Of a stretch of DNA of 64,000 bases, positions 9,412 to 17,841 are shown one piece after another; position 1 is the stretch's first letter; each line of letters starts with the position of its first letter. The stretch lies in assembly GCF_028858725.1 (NCBI RefSeq), contig NC_084772.1, positions 21,305,548-21,369,547 of the forward strand, given 5' to 3'. The DNA is from Colius striatus. Its lineage: Eukaryota; Chordata; Aves; Coliiformes; Coliidae. The position numbers were made by a program, and so were the translations under genes. The notes beneath the pieces are model-generated. The model did no database searches and was not told the origin of the DNA. It worked only from the letters and a program-made list of their open reading frames with translations.

Positions 9412-12400
9412 CTGAACAAGAACAAAAGCAGCATCCTAAAGCACAGGGACATTGCTCACCTGACATGCCAAAAAGCACAGCATCCTGCTCCTTCAGCCCT
9501 GAGAGCTGAGATTTACCCTTCTGCCCCAGCTCATCTACACTGAACCCCCAAAACATGAAGGAGCCCTGGAGCCAGACACAGCTCTGGGACTGGTCAGGCT
9601 GGGAGTGTGATGCCCACCTCCCAAATCCCTGCAGGGACAGGGGGAGAGCAGCAGCCTTCCAGGTGTTTTTTTCCACCCTTGAAGCTCTTCTCTGCCTCCT
9701 TCCACAGTGCCAAAGAGGCCAGGGCACCACTGAAGCTAATGCACAGTGAGTTCACGAATGCAGAAGCAAAGGGAGGTGGTGCCAGAGAAATAGCTCCAGG
9801 CCTGTTCTGGGGATGTGAGGGATGGGGGGACTGCAGGAGGGATGGGTCTGCCACGCCATCAACTGACTGCTCACTCGAGTCCTTCCCCCTCCTTGCTGCC
9901 CACAGTCCCCCACATTCCAGCTGGTCCAGACACCAAGCTCTCCCCCACCCCACAGACACTGGGGTGATGCTAACAGCATGTGACAGGCAGGAGACATTTC
10001 TAGCACAGGTCTCCAGGAGGATACACCAGCCAGAGCCCTTCCCCATCCTCCCACCCATGCCAGGCTGGGAGGCACAGAGCCAAGAAGCTGAGCATGGCCA
10101 GAGCCAGCACCAGCCACCTCCATCCTGCAGACACCTCGCTCCACAGGAATCTTGCCACAACCCCCCCAGGAAGCCTGTGCCCAGCTGCTCACCTGTAGGC
10201 CCTGCCCCGCAGCCGTGGGTGCTGCCCTCTGTAGTACCCTCCCCGCTGGGCCAGTGCCCCCCGCAGCTGGAAGCGGCTCCGGTAGCCCCCGCGGTCAGTA
10301 CTGCTGATGCCAGGCATGTTGGTCCTCTTGGGCAGCACCTGGAAGGCAGAAAGTGGCTCAAATGGCTCTGCCAGCACCAAGGTTGAGCACAGCCCCACAG
10401 ATACAGGGATGGGTGCAGCACCCCAGGGCCTCATCCTGCTCTTACCTTAATGACACGGCCTCTGAACACGCTCTCGTCCAGCTCCACCGCTGCCTTCACA
10501 GAGCTCTTCTCCTCAAACTCAATGTAGGCATATCTGCAAGGGCACAGCGTAAGCAGAGCCCCAGGGACACCTCCTGCCGCTCCCAAAGGTTGGGGAGCAC
10601 AGGGCAGAACCCTGGAGACCCCAACCCAAGCCCCTGTGCACGGCACTGACCCTTTGGGATGCCCTGAGAACTTGTCACAGAGGATGGTCACACGGTTGAT
10701 CTGCCCACAGCTGTTGAAGTGAGACTCCAGCTCTTCTGCTGTGCCCCCATAGTCCACCTGCAATGGCAGCCCCCCCACTCAGCTTGAGGGTCTTCATTCA
10801 CACACCTACACCATCAAGTCAGCCAAAGGGCCTGAGTGACCCCACTCACACCTTGCCACCACAGCTTCACCATCTGCTGAGGCTCAGGAGGCCCTGCCAG
10901 CTGAAAGCTCCAGCCTGGAAACCAAATCCAAGAGACAGCTCTCCTGTTTTGAGGGAACCAGCAGCATTGCACGAGCCACAGCTTCCAGTGGGGTATTTTG
11001 GGTTGCTGACACTTGCAACAGATTATCTACAAGTGGCTGAGGATCACAGGCAGATGCTGAGCCACATTCCCAGTTTGGGCTGGGCAGAGGAGAAGCATTT
11101 GGGGTGGGAACAGCCAGTCTTTGGTGAAGGGCAGATAGGCCCCTGTGCTAGAGATCACAGACATATCCAGCTGGGCAAGGAGCAGCAAGGCAGGCTCTGC
11201 TCTGGGCTCTCCCACTTACATTGCCCACGTAGATGGATCGTTGGTCAGCCTCCATCTTCTCCTCAGTTGTCTTGGGGAAGAGACCTGGAGAGACAAGAGG
11301 CCATGCTGGGTAGAATGGCAGGAGCCCTCTGTCAGAAGGATGTCTGTGTGAGCAGGTCTGCTGTCAGGAGAGCCACCACTGACTGACACACTGCAAAGCT
11401 CCTCAGGTCCCTGGGTCACATCTGGGAATACCCAAATCCCCACACTGCTGCTACCAACACTTCCTCCTCCATCCTCTTGCCCTCACTCTCCTCACAAAGA
11501 AAACCCCCACCCACAGGGTGGCTGCTCTACTGGGGCTGTTGGTGCTAAACTCAGTTACCTAATTGAATCCAATTTAATGGAATTCATTTACTGCATCTTG
11601 GCCTGCAAAGGTAGGAGGTCAGAGTGGATATAGCCTGCACTGGCCTCATACCATGCCTGGAAGCCCCATCCCTCACCCAACCTTTCTTTTCCAGTCCCAG
11701 GGTGCTGGGAAAGGCAGAGCCACGTCCTCTGGCTCCAATTGCCATACACTGTGCCCCAGAGGTGTCCCTGAGGGGGAACAGCAGCCCCCAGGGACAGCCC
11801 TTACCGGCCTCAGAGCTCATAATGAGGCGGCTCTCAGCTTCCAGCTGCAACTCCTTCAGCCTCTCGTCCTCCTTCTCCATCTCCCTCACTCTGGCTTTGA
11901 TGGCCTCCAGCTCCTGAAACACCAACCGAGACTTGCATAAGCAGCACAGGGAGCAGGGGCACCCCCATTCTGCCTCCCTACCCTGGGCTACTCCCCTCCC
12001 AGGCTGGGGACAACAGCCTGTTCCAAAAAAGGGGAGTTCAGCTCCCAGCTCCTCTGGGGAGAAAAGAGCAGGTAAAGGTCTCCTTTCTCCTGCTTGCCTG
12101 CAAAGCACTGTGTGCTGCTGCAGAGGTGCCCCAGCAGCACCAGAAGGAACTGGAGATGTAAGCTGGGGACAAACACAAGCCATTTACTCTCCTTCAGCCA
12201 GGCAGACAGCAGCAAAAGCTACACAGCAGGAGAGGGGAAACTCAATTTCCAGCTTCTCAGCTCAGGGATTTTAACATCAGGAGCCCAAGGTTGTTCTTAA
12301 TGTTTGGAAGTGCTTGAAGAGAGGTGCAGAAGGTTTCCCATTTCCTCAGAGAAACACCAAAAATAGATTCCACCTTCAGGCAGGCACTCACTGGGTCTGG

Positions 12401-12481
12401 CACAGTCAGCTCCTCCGCGCTGTCTCCCTCCAGGTGACTCAGGTCTGGATTGTCATCTGCAGTCTTCCCCAAAGCTGCCAT
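9372..12481 (-). CDS. PABPN1L: PABPN1L, poly(A)-binding protein nuclear 1-like (7 coding exons)
   Basis: Complete coding sequence on the minus strand: exons 12481-12392, 11913-11805, 11284-11220, 10757-10651, 10533-10446, 10338-10193 and 9411-9372, together 645 nt or 214 aa. The family (ePABP2) binds poly(A) tails in oocytes and early embryos. Residues 31-66 are a charged coiled-coil helix ([20 protein letters not shown]), the part that stimulates poly(A) polymerase in PABPN1. The RRM spans about 83-157 with RNP2 IYVGNV and RNP1 KGYAYIEF. The tail is RG/RGG- and Tyr-rich and ends [10 protein letters not shown], the counterpart of PABPN1's WYSPY end. All junctions are GT-AG and in frame. It lacks the N-terminal polyalanine/Gly region of PABPN1, which with synteny beside TRAPPC2L supports PABPN1L. 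Confidence 0.94.
10193..10338 (-). CDS. PABPN1L: PABPN1L coding exon 6 (RG-rich tail)
   Basis: It encodes [20 protein letters not shown] and then an Arg/Gly/Tyr-rich segment ending RGRAY, a likely arginine-methylation and nuclear-import region by analogy with PABPN1. If the donor 'acag|gtgagc' were ignored, the frame would stop at once (AGG TGA). The splice to 9411 is supported because it restores the conserved RGRAR. Confidence 0.92.
10446..10533 (-). CDS. PABPN1L: PABPN1L coding exon 5 (RRM)
   Basis: It encodes [20 protein letters not shown] and then SVFRGRVIK, completing RNP1 and the second helix and fourth strand. The donor is 'aag|gtaaga'. Confidence 0.94.
10651..10757 (-). CDS. PABPN1L: PABPN1L coding exon 4 (RRM)
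   Basis: It encodes [20 protein letters not shown] and then [16 protein letters not shown], the first helix and second/third strands of the RRM. It closely follows PABPN1. Confidence 0.94.
11220..11284 (-). CDS. PABPN1L: PABPN1L coding exon 3
   Basis: It encodes [20 protein letters not shown] and N, bringing in RNP2 of the RRM. The donor is 'aat|gtaagt'. Confidence 0.93.
11805..11913 (-). CDS. PABPN1L: PABPN1L coding exon 2 (coiled coil)
   Basis: It encodes [20 protein letters not shown] and then [16 protein letters not shown], a heptad-like charged helix conserved with PABPN1. Phase 1 at the donor. Confidence 0.92.
12392..12481 (-). CDS. PABPN1L: PABPN1L coding exon 1
   Basis: It encodes [20 protein letters not shown] and then [10 protein letters not shown], an acidic N-terminus. 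The acceptor 'tgtcacag' sits just 3 nt before the ATG, so the 5' UTR must come from another exon upstream, probably the CpG exon at 13139. The donor is 'cca|gtgagt'. Confidence 0.88.
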
Positions 12482-13138
12482 ATCTGTGACACCCCAGGAT
12501 GCCTCCACTGCTGCTGGGGACAGTGGGTCCTTCCACCAGATCCCTGAAGTGTCCAGGAAAAGAGGACTGGGCAGAAACAGGGGCAAAAAGCCATTTAACA
12601 GACCAACAGACATTTAACATGAGACCTAAAGCCAAACAAGAGCCAGGCAGAGGCTGCAAAGGTGCTTCCAGCAGAAGGGTGAACTGCTACCACCAGTTTG
12701 CTGTTGGTGCTGCATGGTGGCCTGCAGCAAGATCTCAAGTCTGCAGGAGCAAGGATTACTAAAAGGTCTCTGCTTCATACTGAGCCACTTCCTAGCTCAG
12801 CAGGGCTGCAGAGAGGACCTGGAAGCAGCTTCCCTTGAAAAGGAAAAACCCCAGGTGCAAACATTGCAGCCTGCTAAAAGGGAAGGGGAGAAGGAGGCAG
12901 AACCTGTCCCACCAGCTGAGCTCCCAGGCTGCACTGAGGGAGTGGCAGGGAGCCCTGTACTCCCCCTCCCAAACTCAGGCAAACTCCCATCCTGCCAGCC
13001 CCCAGCTTTTGGCTCACGCCCTCTGAGGGACAAACTTGCCCACTCTAAGCAGGAAGCTGCCCGGTGGCCTCGGCGCCTCCAACCGAGCTGTGCCCCATCC
13101 CGGTTCGTCCGCCCCGCCCCGGGCCGGACCGGACCCAC

Positions 13139-13290
13139 CTCGGCCGAGCCTCGGCCATGCCGCGCTGCCTCCGCGGAGCCGCCGGGACCAGCCGCGCAGC
13201 GCCACGTGCCGGTTTCCCGCCACCACACGCGCCGCTGCCCCCGGCGCGCCACTTTCACGGGTCAACAGCCAATCAGAGCAGGGCTCGCCG
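13139..13290 (-). promoter_or_regulatory. PABPN1L: CpG-rich 5' exon and promoter of PABPN1L (inferred)
   Basis: A CpG island with a minus-strand donor 'ccgag|gtgggt' at 13139-13138, positioned to splice to the acceptor 3 nt upstream of the PABPN1L ATG. It contains an E2F-like TTTCCCGCC (13213-13221, plus), an E-box CACGTG near 13203 and an inverted CCAAT box (CCAATCAG near 13269). An upstream ATG at 13158 would be in the 5' UTR. Confidence 0.6.
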
Positions 13291-13744
13291 ACAGGCCCCG
13301 CCCCCGCCGGCCGGCCCCGGGAGCCGGCCCCGCCCCGCCGCAGTCCTGGGAGCGCGGGTTCGAGCCCCGGCGGGGCAGCGGATGAGCCCGTGGATGTGTG
13401 TACCCGCGGAAAATAAATGTGGCCAGGGAACGCGCCTCCTGGGATTTAGGGGGACGCCTCTTACGACCCTCCTTGTCCACCGACCCCGCCGGTGGCGCAG
13501 GGGACTGCAGCCAGCTCCTGGCATAGGTGCACAGCATCTGCAGCAGGGAAGGGACAGGGAGATCCCTTTGGGTTTCCTGGGGACAGCCCTGAATGCCCTC
13601 ATCGGAACACCCCTCCTCAGAGTCAGACACGGGGCAGTGACCGACTCCAGGGCTATAATGGATCCCCTCCAGGGCTGAGGGCAAGGGGTGCAAGGTGCTG
13701 CTGGGGAAGGGGGGGGCAAAGGCACCCAGCACGAGCCCAGGCTA
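13291..13744. other. Short gap between PABPN1L promoter and CBFA2T3 3' end
   Basis: Under 500 bp separates the inferred 5' end of PABPN1L from the inferred poly(A) site of CBFA2T3 on the same strand. The left part is CpG island. I see no exon in the rest. CBFA2T3 transcription must end just before the PABPN1L promoter. Confidence 0.5.
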
Positions 13745-13762
13745 CGGAGATATTAAATTGTC

Positions 13763-13768
13763 TTTATT
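13763..13768 (-). terminator. CBFA2T3: CBFA2T3 distal poly(A) signal
   Basis: AATAAA on the minus strand (TTTATT on plus), about 3.8 kb after the stop codon and close to an AT-rich stretch ('gagatattaaattgtct'). Another match at 14988-14993 and one near 15987 could give shorter transcripts. Confidence 0.6.
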
Positions 13769-15350
13769 ACACAGATACAGAGTTAAGAACAGACATAACC
13801 TGAATCATAAAGTTTACATCTTTCACAGGTCAAACATACAGTACACTTAGAGAAAGCAGAAAACAGCAAGGGGAGGGACAGCATGCCGAAGGAAAGTCCT
13901 ACCACGTCATCTCTCTGGGCTGGCCCCCAAAACCAAGCAGCAGGGCAGGGCAAGCTGCCACCCTGCCCACCCACCCTTGGTTGGGAGCTCTGATTTCCAT
14001 CCCCTGTGCCCCGGTGTCCCTGTCCCCAGGGCTGGCAGGGTGACACAGGCAGGGCTCGGCCCCAAGTGGGACGGGGAACCAGTGCTGCCAGCACAGCCAT
14101 GAGCAAGGGGATGGTGGCACAACACCTCCCTCCCAGCCCGTGGCATTCAGTAGCATTGGAGGAGCCCCTGGGGCTGCTGCCACAGTGAGGATGTGCCAGC
14201 ATCAAACCTGGGAACAAGGTGGCATCTTGTCCCCAACCTCAAACCCACTGGGATCCAGGGGAGCACCCCAAGGAGAAAGGAGGATCCCAGTAGGCCCCAG
14301 AGGAGGAGGGCGAGGAGAGGCTGGGGGAGTTTGTGAGGGGCTCCAGCAGGGATGGAGTAAAGCCTGAGCAGGAGTGGGACCCTCACTCTGGGGTGCCCAG
14401 CCTCACTGGGCCATGGCACTTTGGTTTCAGCCAGGATTTTGGGTTGGGAACGTGAGGAAGGAGCTGGAGAGACCTTTGCTTGCTGAGGATGGGGCCCCAG
14501 TGCCACACTTAGTGCTGGCAGAAAGCCACATCTCTCCTGCTACCTCCTGCAGGCTGATGCCACATCCAGCACCCAGCACTCAGGGCTCTGCCTTCCCATG
14601 GGGACCAGGACCTCAGGCAGGCTGTCCCCACACCACCACTATCCCCCTGGTGTCACAAATCCACCAAAGGCCACAGCTCAGGTGTGCCACTGGGCACATG
14701 TCCCACGGCCCCTTGCATTCCCCAACACCCTCCTGGAGCAAACCCCCACAGAAGCACCCATGGCTGTGGCCAGTGCCTCCCTGGCCAGCACAGCCCCCCC
14801 CCCAGCCCCCCTGGCTCTGCTGCCATCCTCCCTGCATCACTACTTTGTGGTTTTTTGGGAAATATTACAGTTTAAAGCTGTCACTCTGGTTTGGACTCTG
14901 CTAGCGCCGCACCGCCCGGCCCCTCCACCCCTCCCTCCCTCCCTCCCTTGGCTTTTGGTTTCAATGCAAGGACCTGTAGGGGAGTTTTTTATTGTTATTT
15001 AAAACAAAAAAGAAATAAAAGAAAATAATGAGGAAAAAAAAAAAAGCAAAGCAGAAGGGAGTGGAAACGAGAGCAGCCTCTGTGGGAACGCTCCCGTCCG
15101 TGGTTTCCCGGTGAGGCGGAGGTAGAGAGGCAGAGCCCTGGCACAGAGCGGGGCCATGTGGGGACACAGAGGGCAGGAAGGGCAGGGACGGGGTGGGAGA
15201 GCAGGCAGCCCCGCAGCAGGTGCTTCTGCAATACCCTTATATATTACCTCTTCTCAGGAAACGTAAGAAAAATAGACAATATTACATATGTCACACCATA
15301 AATAAAGTGAACAGCCACTCGAGGGGCATCCAGCAAAGCTCCCAAGCTCG

Positions 15351-15700
15351 GAGTGCAGGGAAACGCCCCTGGGGGGGATGCACTGAGGTCTCAGGGTGCA
15401 CAGAAACTCCCAGGGGGGATGCATCAAGACCTTGGGGTGCACAGGAACACCCTAGGGGCATGAACCAAGGTCTTGGGCTGCATGTAATCCCCCCTGGGAG
15501 GATGAACTGAAACCTCAGGGTGCACAGAACCCCCCGGGAGGCATGCACCGAGACCTTGGGGTGCACAGGAACAGCCTAGAGGTGTGCACCAAGGTCTTGG
15601 GGTGCACAGAAACCCCTGGGGGGGATGTACCAAGACCTTGGTACATAGAACCTTCTTAGGTGGCTGCACCAAGGTCTCAGGGTGCACAGAAACCTGCAGC
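15351..15700 (-). repeat. 41-bp minisatellite in the CBFA2T3 3' UTR
   Basis: Eight to nine imperfect copies. The landmark 'gggtgcacag' or a variant starts at 15394, 15435, 15475, 15518, 15559 and 15600 (spacings 41, 40, 43, 41, 41). It is followed by a variable G-rich 'ggggggatgcaccaagacct' element. Copies are diverged, so it is not recent. Confidence 0.9.
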
Positions 15701-16000
15701 AGGGCTCAGTGCTGGTGGCACAGGGCCAGTACCGTCACCTCAGGGGTGCCCCATGCACCGAGCTCTGCTGCAGCGTGGCACAGCACAGCCCAGCACGGCC
15801 CTTGGGCGACTGGCAACACAACCCACCTGGCCCCGAGCCTCCCCTCCCCTTCCTCCCCTACAGAAAACACACAGGATGGTTTTTGCAAACGCAGAAACAA
15901 ACCTACAGCTCCTATCGAGCACGCGACTTCGCCTCCGGCCACGCTGGCTCCCCCCGCCACAGCCTCCCGCAGTTCTCATCACCTTTTATTTGGCAAATGT

Positions 16001-16064
16001 CTCTTATTATTATCATCATCATCACTATCATCAGCATGATTATTAGTAGTATTATTAGTATTTG
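16001..16064 (-). repeat. ATT/ATC trinucleotide-like microsatellite
   Basis: 'tcttattattatcatcatca' continues into 'gattattagtagtattatta'. The RNA strand reads as AAU/GAU repeats. It is an impure array in the 3' UTR. Confidence 0.8.
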
Positions 16065-16634
16065 GACCTCTGCAAAAAAAAAAAAAGACCCTCCCCCGCT
16101 ATTTACATTCACATTAGGTGCAGCACTCCTGCCCCGGGGCTGCCCCCGCCGGGGCCGGGGCCGGGGGCACTTCGCGTATTGCACTCCCGTCCTCTGCGCT
16201 TTGTGCAGCCCTGGGGAAGGACAAACTCAGCGCCGTGGTCCTTGGCTGCCTCCTCGCCCACCAAGGACGTGCTGCTCACTCGCCTTTTTCCTTTCCTTTC
16301 TTTTTTTTTTTTCCTCTTCAAAAGCCTTGCAAAATAAACCAAAATCAATCCAAGGCTGGGGGTGGGAGCAGCCCGGCAGCCAGGGGCTGCGGTGGGGGGT
16401 CCGGCCGCGGGCAGCCCCCGACGGCTTCGGGAAGGGACAAACCCAAAAGCTGTCTTTTCATTTCACTGTTTCATTCTCTTTACTCCAGGGTGGCGTCGGG
16501 CAGAGGTAGAGATGCGTCGGCTGGGGCTGTGCCCACCGGGGCGGTTCTCAGCCACCGTCTCCCCCCCCAACACACCTCGGGGGCTTCCTTTGAAAAAACA
16601 AAAGAACCCACCTTTTTTTTCCCCCTCCTCTTTG

Positions 16635-16720
16635 TTTCCCTTCTGCTTGATTTCAACACAAAGTTTCCCTTTTGCTTGATTTCAACACAAAGTTTCCCTT
16701 CTCCTTGATTTCAACACAGA
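16635..16720 (-). repeat. Three 29-bp direct repeats in the CBFA2T3 3' UTR
   Basis: 'tttcccttctgcttgatttc' plus 'aacacaaag' begins at 16635, 16664 and 16693, exactly 29 bp apart. The copies differ at only a few positions, so this triplication is young compared with the 41-bp array. Confidence 0.9.
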
Positions 16721-16949
16721 CTCTTCCCAGCCCCGGGGGCGCACCCGTCCGTCCGTCCGTCCTTGTGGGGAGGAGAAGGAAGCGACAACAGAACGAAATG
16801 AACTTTGGCAGTGGAGAGACGTTTGGATCTTCCTTGGTTTTGGATTTCCTTTGGAGCAGAGGTGAGTCTGGTCTGTTCTTGGCTAGCTAGCAAGGTAGTT
16901 ACAGGTGAGCGTCCGGCTCGCGGCGGCTGCTTTTTGGATTCTCTCTTGT

Positions 16950-17120
16950 CTTTTTTTTTTTTTTTGTCTTTTTTTTGTCTTTTTCTTGTTTCTGGGGTTT
17001 TTTTTGTACAATTTCTTACTTAAAGCCAAAGAGTCCGACGGTTTCTTTTTTATTTTCTTTATTTTTTTACAAAAAAAAAAAAGAAAAAAAGGGAAAAAAG
17101 GAAAAAATAGGGAAAAAAAA
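16950..17120 (-). repeat. A-rich and U-rich tracts facing each other in the 3' UTR
   Basis: In the transcript, a U-rich block (17117-17072) is followed almost at once by an A-rich block (17066-17040) and a second A-rich block (17010-16950). These could pair into long A:U hairpins. They also invite internal oligo-dT priming. Confidence 0.65.
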
Positions 17121-17541
17121 CCCAAGAGAGAGAGGAAGGAAAAGCAGCTTCTTTCCTCCTGAGCACCAGCCCCTCGGCAGTGCCGGCGTGGGACGGGGCC
17201 ACACATCACCCTGGGTGAGGCTGCAGCCAGATCCCTCAGCTGGGAAGGAAAATAAAAAGGAAAAAAAAGCAAACTCAAAAAAAGGACACAAAACAACAAC
17301 AAAAAAAGAACCCCAATCCCTTAACTGATAGAAAACCAACCAAAAAGGAGGAAAAAAAGCCAAAACAAAGACCAAAGACAGAACAGAGACCGGTATTTGC
17401 CTTAACTCCACTTAAAGCCCAGTTTGAGGATCCATTGAGGATTATTTGTGAGAGCTAGAGAGGTCGTTTCGGAGGTCACACGAGTCAGGTAGCTGAGGAA
17501 ATTGCATCGAGTGCAGTCCGTGTCTTTTGGCGGGCGGGAGC

Positions 17542-17841
17542 TCAGCGGGACGCGCTCTCCAGCGGCGCCGGGGTGGCCGGGGTGCCGGCGCGGGAAGCGG
17601 CCGCCGAGCCCGTCTCGCTGGGGCTGCTGGCCATGGTGGGCACCCCGTCGGGCTGGCCCGGAGCCGGCGGCAGCCCCACGCCGGCGCTGGGGGCGCTGGG
17701 GGCCGGCAGCCCCTGCAGAGTCTGCCCGCAGACGTGGTGGTGCTTCTCCCAATCCTTGTGCTGGCAGAAGGAGCCGCAGTAACGCGCCGTGTTGCAGCCG
17801 CTGCAGGTCTCGCTCGCTTTGCGCCCGCAGTTCCAGCAGCT
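17542..17841 (-). CDS. CBFA2T3: CBFA2T3 last exon: MYND zinc finger and C-terminus
   Basis: It encodes [20 protein letters not shown] and [20 protein letters not shown], a complete MYND finger with ligands C506, C509, C517, C520, C526, C530, H538 and C542, which contacts NCoR/SMRT PPPLI motifs. A Ser/Pro/Ala-rich tail follows, with TGA at 17544-17542. Confidence 0.97.
   Translation of the reverse strand, partial: SCWNCGRKASETCSGCNTARYCGSFCQHKDWEKHHHVCGQTLQGLPAPSAPSAGVGLPPAPGQPDGVPTMASSPSETGSAAASRAGTPATPAPLESASR

Larger units (their letters stand above)
13745..17541 (-). other. CBFA2T3: CBFA2T3 3' UTR
   Basis: About 3.8 kb from the stop codon to the distal poly(A) signal. It holds a 41-bp minisatellite (15351-15700), an ATT/ATC microsatellite (16001-16064), three 29-bp direct repeats (16635-16720) and long A/T tracts (16950-17120). 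Non-repetitive patches at about 14850-14910, 15230-15315 and 17400-17530 look like ordinary conserved UTR. Alternative poly(A) signals suggest several 3' UTR lengths. The extent is inferred, not proven. Confidence 0.6.

Noticed and set aside
9607-10421. Long overlapping open frames on both strands (259 and 275 codons)
   Set aside because: They overlap PABPN1L intron 6 and exon 6 in wrong frames. The real exon is only 10193-10338.
13345-13375. tRNA-like B box (GGTTCGAGCCC)
   Set aside because: No A box, acceptor stem or D arm upstream. The T-stem pairs over only four bases. Chance in a CpG island.
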